A stretch of DNA of 9,598 bases from Ruminococcaceae bacterium UBA866 (lineage in GTDB: Bacteria > Bacillota > Clostridia > Oscillospirales > Ruminococcaceae): contig DBGA01000017.1 of assembly GCA_002295325.1 (NCBI GenBank), positions 26,670 through 36,267 on the forward strand, in the 5' to 3' direction. Position 1 is the stretch's first letter. Each line of letters opens with the position of its first letter. The notes beneath the pieces were generated by a model. That model was not told the DNA's origin. It was given only the letters and a program-made list of their open reading frames with translations, and made no database searches. The position numbers were made by a program, and so were the translations under genes. Positions 1-6,069 of the stretch are shown in pieces.

Positions 1-1692
1 GATGTCCACAGCATTTGTAGTTTCAACCTGCGAAGCAATCTCATCGGTTTCTTTGAGTTTTTGTTCGCCACCCATACGAAGTGATAACGGAGAAATCTTT
101 TTAAAATAACCCTCTTTTGTAAGGAATAAATTAACTGGATAATCCTCAATCTCTTCAGGAACATACTCGTCAGCCAAGTCATCTTGATAGATAAACATAG
201 TGCGACGTGGCATAGAGTATTTTTTTATCACTTCTTCAAGTTCGGCAGTAATAATGCCATAGATTTTGCGTGGGTGAGCCAAAATATCCTCCATTTGGGC
301 AATATCCGCCAACAGCTGTGCGATTTCCTGTGTGCGTTTTAAAATATACTCTCGGTTTAAGTGACGCAGTTTTATTTCTGCTACATAATCGGCTTGTATT
401 TCGTCAATTCCAAAACCAATCATAAGGTTTGGAACAACTTCTTTTTCTTCTTCAGATTCACGAACAATTCTGATTGCCTTGTCGATATCCAAAAGAATTC
501 TCTCTAAACCTTTTAACAAATGTAGCTTCTCTTTTTTCTTGGTTAAATCAAAGAATACCCTGCGTTTTACGCAGGAAGTACGAAACGCAATCCACTCGGT
601 GAGTATTTCTCTTACACCCATAACCCTTGGATACCCTGCTATTAAAATATTAAAGTTACAAGAAAAGTTGTCCTGTAGTGGTGTCATTTTATATAGCTTT
701 TGCATCAATTTATCGGGATCTTGCCCGCGTTTTAAGTCAAGTGTAAGCTTCAATCCGTTTATATCTGTTTCATCACGAAGATCAGAAATTTCCTTTATTT
801 TGCCAACCTTAACGTTTTCAACAATCTTATCCATGATGGCTTCGATTGTGGTCGTTGGAGGAATTTGCGTAATTTCAATACAGTTTAGCTCTTTGTCATA
901 ATTGAATTTTGCTCTTATTTTAAAACTTGCTCGTCCTGTTTCTATTGCACGAGTAAGTTCGGAACGATCATAAATCATGAACCCGCCACCTGGAAAATCA
1001 GGCCCTTGCAAAGTTTCAGTAATATCGTGGTCTGGATTTTTAAGAAGTGCAATTGTTGTTTCGCAAACCTCTTTTAGGTTAAACGGACAGATACAGCTCG
1101 CCATAGAGACAGCAATTCCCACATTTGAATTTACAAGCACCGATGGAAACGTTGTTGGCAATAGTGTAGGCTCAGTTGTTGAGTTATCGTAGTTTGGAAC
1201 AAAGTCAACAGTGTCCTTGTCCATATCTCTAAAAAGCTCTGCACAAATTTGTGCAAGTTTTGCCTCGGTATAACGAGATGCAGCCCACGCCATATCGCGT
1301 GAATATGCCTTACCGAAGTTACCTTTAGATTCAACATATGGGTGTAGCAATGCCTCATAACCTTTGGACATACGCACCATGGTATCATAAATTGCCTGAT
1401 CACCATGGGGGTTTAAATGCATTGTTTGACCTACGATATTAGCTGATTTGGTCTTAGGTCCATTCAATAACCCCATTTTATACATTGTGTATAAAAGCTT
1501 ACGGTGAGAGGGCTTAAATCCATCAATTTCAGGCAACGCACGAGATACGATGACGCTCATTGCGTATGGCATAAAGTTTGTCTCAAGCGTGTGAGTGATG
1601 CGTTGCTCAACAACAATTCCACCACCGGAAATATAGGCATCAGTGGAAGCCTTTTTCTTTGGAACATCGGTATTTTTTTTCTTAGCAGCCAT
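1..1692 (-). CDS. parC: Type IIA DNA topoisomerase, DNA-cleaving subunit A (ParC/GyrA-like), partial
   Basis: Breakage-reunion subunit, which cuts both DNA strands and passes a second duplex in an A2B2 complex with the ParE-like protein encoded just upstream. The frame is open for 564 codons from the ATG at 1692 to the window edge, so the C-terminus is missing. Seen: a lysine-rich N-terminus, the YAMSVIVSRALPEIDG block (residues 43-58), the winged-helix region with NPHGDQAIYD (94-103), and SRYTEAK with the catalytic Tyr141 (codon 1270-1272) after Arg140. The first beta-pinwheel blade of the C-terminal domain starts near residue 525. An AAAGGAG ribosome binding site (1704-1710) lies 11 nt from the ATG, a long spacing; an in-frame GTG four codons upstream abuts the site and is unlikely. 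The gene is 95 bp downstream of the partner gene, probably in one operon. It is divergent from textbook GyrA, with Gln at the position of E. coli Ser83. A second gyrase-like enzyme rather than true topoisomerase IV cannot be excluded; the parC symbol rests on gene order and divergence. Confidence 0.88.
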   Translation of the reverse strand, partial: MAAKKKNTDVPKKKASTDAYISGGGIVVEQRITHTLETNFMPYAMSVIVSRALPEIDGFKPSHRKLLYTMYKMGLLNGPKTKSANIVGQTMHLNPHGDQAIYDTMVRMSKGYEALLHPYVESKGNFGKAYSRDMAWAASRYTEAKLAQICAELFRDMDKDTVDFVPNYDNSTTEPTLLPTTFPSVLVNSNVGIAVSMASCICPFNLKEVCETTIALLKNPDHDITETLQGPDFPGGGFMIYDRSELTRAIETGRASFKIRAKFNYDKELNCIEITQIPPTTTIEAIMDKIVENVKVGKIKEISDLRDETDINGLKLTLDLKRGQDPDKLMQKLYKMTPLQDNFSCNFNILIAGYPRVMGVREILTEWIAFRTSCVKRRVFFDLTKKKEKLHLLKGLERILLDIDKAIRIVRESEEEKEVVPNLMIGFGIDEIQADYVAEIKLRHLNREYILKRTQEIAQLLADIAQMEDILAHPRKIYGIITAELEEVIKKYSMPRRTMFIYQDDLADEYVPEEIEDYPVNLFLTKEGYFKKISPLSLRMGGEQKLKETDEIASQVETTNAVDI

Positions 1693-1703
1693 AAGTATGC
1701 TCA

Positions 1704-1710
1704 CTCCTTT
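1704..1710 (-). promoter_or_regulatory. Ribosome binding site of the parC-like gene
   Basis: AAAGGAG on the minus strand, 11 nt before the ATG at 1690-1692. The spacing is longer than the usual 6-9 nt, which may lower initiation relative to the ideally spaced site of the parE-like gene. Confidence 0.6.
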
Positions 1711-1750
1711 CGCTCCAAAATTCTTTTGTGCAAGCCCCTTTGCTAACTAT

Positions 1751-1769
1751 GGGCGATTGCTAATCGCCC
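1751..1769 (-). other. Intergenic hairpin between the parE-like and parC-like genes
   Basis: A perfect 8-bp inverted repeat (GGGCGATT / AATCGCCC) with a 3-nt loop lies in the 95-bp gap between the two topoisomerase genes. No T-run follows it in the direction of transcription, so it does not look like a terminator. It may be a transcript-stabilising or processing hairpin, or chance. The structure is seen; any function is inference. Confidence 0.5.
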
Positions 1770-1787
1770 TATATGCACACGTATCAG

Positions 1788-3773
1788 TTAACTTATGTCG
1801 GCAAGCTCTAAATAAGCTTGTCCATGTTCGGAAATAAAGTCTTTTCTACCTTGTAAGTCATCCCCAAAAAGCATATCAAACATATAATCAGTTTTTTCTA
1901 TGGTATCAGGGGTTACTTTGATTAGCCTGCGTGTTGCAGGGTTCATAGTTGTAAGCCACATCATTTCCGGCTCATTCTCGCCAAGTCCCTTTGAACGCTG
2001 AATGGTAAATTTAGCATCTCCAATTTCCTTCATAATGTCTGCCTTTTCCTGTTCTGTATAGGCAAAATATGTTCTATCTTTTGAGGTAATTTCAAATAAA
2101 GGCGACTCTGCAATATATACAAAGCCCTCATCAATAAGGGTTGGAGTAAGCCTGTAAAGCATGGTTAAAATCAAAGTTCTAATATGAAATCCGTCGACGT
2201 CAGCATCGGTACAGATTACAATTTTGTTCCAACGAAGTCCCTCTAAATCAAAGCTTGAAAGCTCCTTATTAGCCTTTGACGTAACCTCAACTCCGCAACC
2301 CAAAACCTTGATAATGTCGGTAATAATTTCACTTTTAAAGATTTTATTATAGTCCGCTTTTAAGCAGTTTAGTATCTTACCCCTTACAGGAATGATTGCT
2401 TGGAATTCGGCATCTCTGCCTAGCTTACAAGCACCAAGCGCAGAGTCACCCTCCACGATATAGATTTCTCGACGAGTTAAGTCCTTAGTCCGACAATCAA
2501 CAAATTTTTGAACGCGGTTTGATAGGTCGATTGAACCCGCAAGTTTTTTCTTTAGGTTTAGCCTTGTCTTTTCAGCATTCTCACGACTGCGTTTATTAAT
2601 CAAAATTTGCTCACCAATTTTTTGAGCCTCATCAGGATTTTCAATAAAATAAACCTCAAGCTGATGCTTTAAAAACTCAGTCATTGTTTCATAAACAAAC
2701 TTGTTATTGATAGACTTTTTAGTCTGATTTTCATAGGAAGTTTGAGTTGAAAATGAAGACGAAACCAACACCAAACAGTCCTCAACATCGACAAAAGAAA
2801 GCTTACTTTCGCCTTTGAGGTATTTGTTATTTTGCTTTAGATACTGGTCGATTTGGGACACAAATGCCTGTCGAACAGCTTTATCAGGTGCACCACCATA
2901 TTCAAGCCAGCTTGAGTTGTGGTAATAGTCAATTTGCTTTACCCTGTTTGTGAAAACGCAGGCACAGGAAAGTTTCACCTTGTATTCAGGCTTATCTGCA
3001 CGGTCACGCCCTTTGCGTTCAGCCTCCCAATATTGAATGGTAGTAAGCGTTTCTTCCCCCGCAATTTCTGCAACATAGTCAGCAATTCCGTTTTCGTATA
3101 CAAACTCCTTAGTGACTATGCCCTCGTCAGTTTCATTTCTAAACTCGAAAACCAATCCCTTGTTGACTACAGCTTGACGCTTTAGGATATCCTCAAAGAA
3201 TTCAGCAGGTATGTCAATCTCTGTGAAAACCTCTAAGTCTGGGCGCCATTTTGTTCTTGAACCAGTCTGTTTTTTGTTGGTAGGCTCTTTTTTTAGCCCC
3301 CCAATATTTTCACCCTTTTCAAAATGCAGGTTGTATTTGTAACCGTCACGATATACCTCAACATCCATGTACTCCGAAGAATATTGGGTAGCACAAGCAC
3401 CCAGCCCATTTAGCCCAAGAGAATATTCATAGTTATCGCTTTCATCATTATTGTACTTACCACCAGCATATAATTCGCAATAAACAAGCTCCCAGTTAAA
3501 CCGTTGCTCATTGTTATTAAAGTCAACAGGACAACCACGAGCGAAGTCTTGAACTTCTATGGAGTTATCCTTAAACTTCGTGATAATAATCCTATCTCCA
3601 TGCCCTTCACGAGCCTCATCTATGGAGTTTGACAGTATTTCAAAGACAGAATGTTGACAACCTTCAAGTCCATCAGAGCCAAATATTACACCTGGTCTAA
3701 GCCTTACTCTGTCGGCACCCTTTAATGAAGATATACTCTCATTTCCATAACTCTGTATTGCAATCTTCGGCAT
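1788..3773 (-). CDS. parE: Type IIA DNA topoisomerase, ATPase/Toprim subunit B (ParE/GyrB-like)
   Basis: ATP-binding and Toprim subunit that partners the ParC-like protein. Predicted 661 aa, close to ParE and shorter than E. coli GyrB. Domains seen: GHKL ATPase with EILSNSIDEA (Glu45 is the expected catalytic base, Asn49 the expected Mg ligand), DFARGCPVD (76-84), ELYAGGKY (100-107), the GLNGLGA lid (120-126) and GSRTKWRPD (171-179); transducer domain; Toprim EGDSA (Glu441) and DADVD (523-527); C-terminal QRSKGLGE (592-599) and NPATRR. All Toprim acidic residues are present. An ATG five codons upstream (3788) is also in frame, but it lies inside the GGAGGA ribosome binding site. The ATG at 3773 has that site at ideal spacing and starts MPKIAIQSYG. 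The ATPase motif reads DFARG rather than DNGRG. The overall pattern (NWELVYCELYAGGKY) resembles a divergent clostridial topoisomerase clade, from memory. Gyrase-like activity is possible. Confidence 0.92.
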   Translation of the reverse strand: MPKIAIQSYGNESISSLKGADRVRLRPGVIFGSDGLEGCQHSVFEILSNSIDEAREGHGDRIIITKFKDNSIEVQDFARGCPVDFNNNEQRFNWELVYCELYAGGKYNNDESDNYEYSLGLNGLGACATQYSSEYMDVEVYRDGYKYNLHFEKGENIGGLKKEPTNKKQTGSRTKWRPDLEVFTEIDIPAEFFEDILKRQAVVNKGLVFEFRNETDEGIVTKEFVYENGIADYVAEIAGEETLTTIQYWEAERKGRDRADKPEYKVKLSCACVFTNRVKQIDYYHNSSWLEYGGAPDKAVRQAFVSQIDQYLKQNNKYLKGESKLSFVDVEDCLVLVSSSFSTQTSYENQTKKSINNKFVYETMTEFLKHQLEVYFIENPDEAQKIGEQILINKRSRENAEKTRLNLKKKLAGSIDLSNRVQKFVDCRTKDLTRREIYIVEGDSALGACKLGRDAEFQAIIPVRGKILNCLKADYNKIFKSEIITDIIKVLGCGVEVTSKANKELSSFDLEGLRWNKIVICTDADVDGFHIRTLILTMLYRLTPTLIDEGFVYIAESPLFEITSKDRTYFAYTEQEKADIMKEIGDAKFTIQRSKGLGENEPEMMWLTTMNPATRRLIKVTPDTIEKTDYMFDMLFGDDLQGRKDFISEHGQAYLELADIS

Positions 3774-3777
3774 AATG

Positions 3778-3786
3778 CCCTCCTCC
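3778..3786 (-). promoter_or_regulatory. Ribosome binding site that decides the parE-like start
   Basis: GGAGGAGGG on the minus strand; the GGAGGA core lies 7 nt before the ATG at 3771-3773. The longer reading frame starts at an ATG that contains this very site (ATGGAGGAGGGC), so the shorter start is preferred. Confidence 0.8.
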
Positions 3787-3805
3787 AAATTTTATATATA
3801 CCGTT

Positions 3806-3839
3806 AAAAGCGACAAACTGCATTCAATGCAGTTTGTCG
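3806..3839 (-). terminator. Rho-independent terminator after the LiaF-like gene
   Basis: A perfect 13-bp stem (CGACAAACTGCAT and its complement, 3811-3839) with a 3-nt loop lies 14 nt beyond the stop of the LiaF-like gene. On the minus strand it is followed by CTTTTAAC. The stem is strong but the T-run is only four, so some read-through into the topoisomerase genes is plausible. Confidence 0.75.
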
Positions 3840-3853
3840 ATTTATGTTTTATG

Positions 3854-4612
3854 TTATTTAATCTCAATTCCGCCCATAATTGTTGTGCAAACAAATGTAA
3901 CAACAGGAGCTTCGGACTCGTGTGGCATTGTGTAAGCCTTGCAATCTGTTCCACCTAAGATATCAGTTTTGTTAATTGCAATCTTTACGTTTTGTGGAGC
4001 ATAAATATCAATGCCTCCCATGATTGCAGTTACATAAACTGTAACATCGTGGGTAACAATCGCATCACGAAGATCAAGATCTACGCCACCCATAATGGCA
4101 GAAACGCTTGCTCCCTCGAAGTTTGAAGAGGTATTTTTAGTATCAACCCCTGAAAGGATTGCATTATAATTTGGTCGATTTGTATTGTCATGTGACCAGC
4201 TTTTGCTTTTTGGTTGTTCTGCGTTATCATAAGGTGGGGTTTGATATGTATTGCTTTGTTGATAATTATAATAAGTTGCACTATTAGGCTTTCTAAAAAA
4301 GCCAGAGATTAGCGAAACACCAATGCTGATGATAACAACAGCAACAATTGCAACTCCAGTGTGTCTGTAACTAAATATTTGTGGCATTTGTTCAGACAAC
4401 AACAAAACAATTCCTATGAAAAATGCTGCAAGGTTAAATCCACGTGGTCCATTGGATAGAATGCTTATGAACGATGGAACAATGATAAACAGTGTCCACC
4501 AACCTGCGAAGAAAACATCGAAGTCCCAACCGAAAATTACGCTCCCAAGGTAACCGATACCCGCCAAAATGAATACTATTCCGAACAAAAGTGGTGCAAT
4601 ATTTTTTTTCAT
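3854..4612 (-). CDS. LiaF-like membrane protein with C-terminal IMGG repeats
   Basis: Membrane protein of the LiaF/YvqF type (N-terminal LiaI-LiaF-like transmembrane region, C-terminal cell-wall-active antibiotic response domain). LiaF of Bacillus inhibits the LiaRS envelope-stress system; this role is family knowledge only. Predicted 252 aa. Four hydrophobic helices lie at roughly residues 5-25, 33-52, 62-78 and 87-107. A polar Asn/Gln/Tyr-rich linker follows to about residue 160. The C-terminus has four spaced repeats: IMGGVD, IMGGID, ILGGTD and a final IMGGIE two residues before the end. This spacing suits a stacked beta (toast-rack or beta-helix) fold. An ATG at 4618 is in frame, but GGGAG almost touches it; the ATG at 4612 has proper spacing and gives MKKNIAPLL. 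The gene lies about 32 bp after the Tic20-like gene and shares its promoter. No liaRS genes are in the window, so it may act outside that system. Confidence 0.82.
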   Translation of the reverse strand: MKKNIAPLLFGIVFILAGIGYLGSVIFGWDFDVFFAGWWTLFIIVPSFISILSNGPRGFNLAAFFIGIVLLLSEQMPQIFSYRHTGVAIVAVVIISIGVSLISGFFRKPNSATYYNYQQSNTYQTPPYDNAEQPKSKSWSHDNTNRPNYNAILSGVDTKNTSSNFEGASVSAIMGGVDLDLRDAIVTHDVTVYVTAIMGGIDIYAPQNVKIAINKTDILGGTDCKAYTMPHESEAPVVTFVCTTIMGGIEIK

Positions 4613-4644
4613 TGTCATTCTCCCTTATGTTACAATTTTATATA

Positions 4645-4986
4645 TTATTTGTATAGCTCGATATTTCCAATAATAGGAAGCCTTTTCGCCTTACCCTGTG
4701 CAGCATTAATAATACCAATTATCATCAAAGCAAGCATGGAGAGTCTAATTAGCCCAGCCAGTATATCACCAAAAAACGGAACCCAACCCAAAAATGATGC
4801 AACTATATTAGTAATAATCGAAAGAATTAGAAAAATAATACCTTGATTAACGTGGAATTTTGTAAATGGAGAGTTTTGATTTACCAGCATTGGCACTAAA
4901 AACAGCACCCATAGGTAGGAAAGCCACGCAAGTGGTTTTGTCGCTCTAATATCATTTGGGTCAAATCTGTAAGTTTCATCTATCAT
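4645..4986 (-). CDS. Small Tic20/DUF4870-like membrane protein
   Basis: Predicted 113-aa integral membrane protein of unknown biochemical role. The N-terminus is polar (MIDETYRFDPNDIRATKPLA). Hydrophobic segments follow at roughly residues 17-35, 49-68 and 74-95, and the C-terminus is short and basic. The pattern of an N-terminal helix, then FHVNQG entering the second helix, then a late helix with NAAQGK matches the bacterial Tic20-like/DUF4870 family, which is common in Firmicutes. The ATG at 4986 has AAGGGGG upstream with 8-nt spacing. It is the first gene after a consensus promoter and precedes the LiaF-like gene by about 32 bp, so the two are probably co-transcribed as an envelope-associated pair. 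The family assignment is from recognised pattern; no catalytic motif is visible. Confidence 0.78.
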   Translation of the reverse strand: MIDETYRFDPNDIRATKPLAWLSYLWVLFLVPMLVNQNSPFTKFHVNQGIIFLILSIITNIVASFLGWVPFFGDILAGLIRLSMLALMIIGIINAAQGKAKRLPIIGNIELYK

Positions 4987-5062
4987 TTGTAAGTCCCCCT
5001 TATTATGTTTTTAAGAAATAGAATTTACCATACTACAAAAGTTAAATCGCTATAATAGTGTA

Positions 5063-5091
5063 ATTATACCAGTATTCATGGCTATTGTCAA
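5063..5091 (-). promoter_or_regulatory. Perfect-consensus sigma-A promoter for the Tic20-like/LiaF-like operon
   Basis: On the minus strand, TTGACA (5086-5091), a 17-bp spacer and TATAAT (5063-5068): both hexamers and the spacing match consensus exactly, and TGG just before the -10 gives an extended -10 element. The start point should fall near 5056, leaving a leader of about 70 nt. The -35 lies only about 15 bp past the araC stop codon. TATAAT at 5051-5056 on the plus strand forms a 6-bp inverted repeat with the -10, which might be a repressor site. Confidence 0.85.
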
Positions 5092-5106
5092 TTTATCTTC
5101 CTTAGT

Positions 5107-5925
5107 TTATTTACGGTAATTTGATGGGGAAACCCCAAAAAACTTTTTGAATATATTAGAAAAATGTGAAAGATCTTTGTAACCTGTCGAAAGTGCCACT
5201 TGCAATATGGAGTAGTCTGTGGTCTGTAGCAAATTGGCAGCCTTTGTCATTCTGGTTTTTAGCAAATACTGCTCTGGCGATATCTGAATATTTTCAACAA
5301 ATATCCTGTAAAGGTAAGTGCGGTCGATTCCAATATGGCTGGCAAGACTTTTTACATTGATATCGTAAGAGTAATTATCGTTAATATACTGGAGGGCGCT
5401 ATTTAAATAAACCTTTACGTTTGAACTTGGAAGTGATTGTGGTTTGACCTGTGCAATCAAATCGGAAAGTATTAAATAAAGTTGTGCAAGCATCACATAC
5501 TCTCTTGCTTTGCTAGACTTAAACGCCTCAAACATTTCCACAAATAGGCCTTTGAACTTCTGCGTTTCATCGCACGAAAAAATTGGAGTTTTTGCATTAA
5601 TTGCACAACGGTCTAAAATATGTTTGGCTTCAACCCCTTTAAATCCTACCCAGTAATATTCCCACGGTTCATCCTCATCAGCTTGATATATTGTCACCTC
5701 TAAGGGAGAAATTAAAAAGCCCTGTCCTTTTTTTAAGTGATATTCACCACTTGAGTTCTTATAAGTACCACCGCCGCTAACGATGTAGTGTATTAGAAAA
5801 TGGTCACGCACTGCTGGACCGAATTTATGGGACCTTTCGCATTTTTCCCACCCACATTGGCAAACCCAAAGGGATGCATTTGTTGCTTTATCTAAGCTAT
5901 AATGTTTTAAATCCTGTTTTTTCAC
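5107..5925 (-). CDS. AraC-family transcriptional regulator (MsmR/RafR type)
   Basis: Sugar-responsive DNA-binding regulator, probably the activator of the divergent alpha-galactosidase gene. Predicted 272 aa from the GTG at 5925 (MKKQDLKHY). A GTG three codons upstream (5934) is in frame but overlaps the GGGGTGAT ribosome binding site, so the downstream GTG is preferred. An N-terminal cupin-type sugar-binding domain covers about residues 20-100 (CERSHKFGPAVRDH, then LKKGQGFLISP and EPWEYYWVGFKG). The two C-terminal helix-turn-helix units lie at about 193-211 (SLASHIGIDRTYLYRIF) and 239-260, ending in the family signature FKKFFGVSPSNYRK. Length and layout match alpha-galactoside regulators such as MsmR and RafR. 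It is transcribed away from melA across a 144-bp region with paired operator-like repeats, and is probably autoregulated because one repeat lies in its own promoter spacer. No terminator is visible after it. Confidence 0.9.
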   Translation of the reverse strand: MKKQDLKHYSLDKATNASLWVCQCGWEKCERSHKFGPAVRDHFLIHYIVSGGGTYKNSSGEYHLKKGQGFLISPLEVTIYQADEDEPWEYYWVGFKGVEAKHILDRCAINAKTPIFSCDETQKFKGLFVEMFEAFKSSKAREYVMLAQLYLILSDLIAQVKPQSLPSSNVKVYLNSALQYINDNYSYDINVKSLASHIGIDRTYLYRIFVENIQISPEQYLLKTRMTKAANLLQTTDYSILQVALSTGYKDLSHFSNIFKKFFGVSPSNYRK

Positions 5926-5952
5926 AAATATCACCCCAATTATTTTTAACTA

Positions 5953-5981
5953 AGTATAACACCAATACAACAAATATGCAA
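5953..5981 (-). promoter_or_regulatory. Putative promoter of the AraC-family gene
   Basis: On the minus strand, TTGCAT (5976-5981), a 17-bp spacer and TATACT (5953-5958). The -10 is good and the -35 weak. The left operator-like repeat (5968-5977) lies in the spacer and overlaps the -35, so bound regulator would be expected to repress its own gene. Confidence 0.5.
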
Positions 5982-5998
5982 ATTAATTCAACAAATAT
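5968..5998 (+). promoter_or_regulatory. AraC-type operator: two direct half-sites 21 bp apart
   Basis: CAACAAATAT occurs perfectly at 5968-5977 and again at 5989-5998, in the same orientation, with a 21-bp period (two helical turns). This is the classic geometry for two subunits of an AraC-family dimer. The right half-site ends just before the expected melA -35 region. The repeat is seen; ownership by the neighbouring regulator is inferred. Confidence 0.7.
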
Positions 5999-6001
5999 CT
6001 A

Positions 6002-6030
6002 TGGCGTTTTTTATGTAATTGGCTTAAACT
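6002..6030 (+). promoter_or_regulatory. Putative activator-dependent melA promoter
   Basis: TAAACT (6025-6030) is a plausible -10. The hexamer 17 bp upstream (TGGCGT, 6002-6007) bears little likeness to a -35 and sits 3 bp from the right operator half-site. A poor -35 next to an activator site is typical of AraC-dependent promoters. An alternative -10 is TGTAAT at 6014-6019. The choice is uncertain. Confidence 0.35.
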
Positions 6031-6069
6031 CTAGCTATCAGATTTAAAAATAGAAAGGTGGCAATTCAT

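Noticed and set aside
479..1837. Several open frames on both strands (plus 479-901, 977-1192, 1504-1746, 1643-1837; minus 1131-1406)
   Set aside because: They overlap the parC-like reading frame, which is open throughout 1-1692 with family motifs, or its 5' flank. They have no recognisable products or good ribosome binding sites.
3791..3819. Promoter for the parE-like gene using TATAAA in the TATATATAAA stretch
   Set aside because: The hexamer 17 bp upstream is AGTTTG, not a -35, and the nearest TTGTCG is only 14 bp away. Not listed as a feature.
3739..4281. Minus-strand frames at 3739-3954 and 4081-4281
   Set aside because: Out-of-frame shadows of the LiaF-like and parE-like genes; composition and sequence show no protein family.
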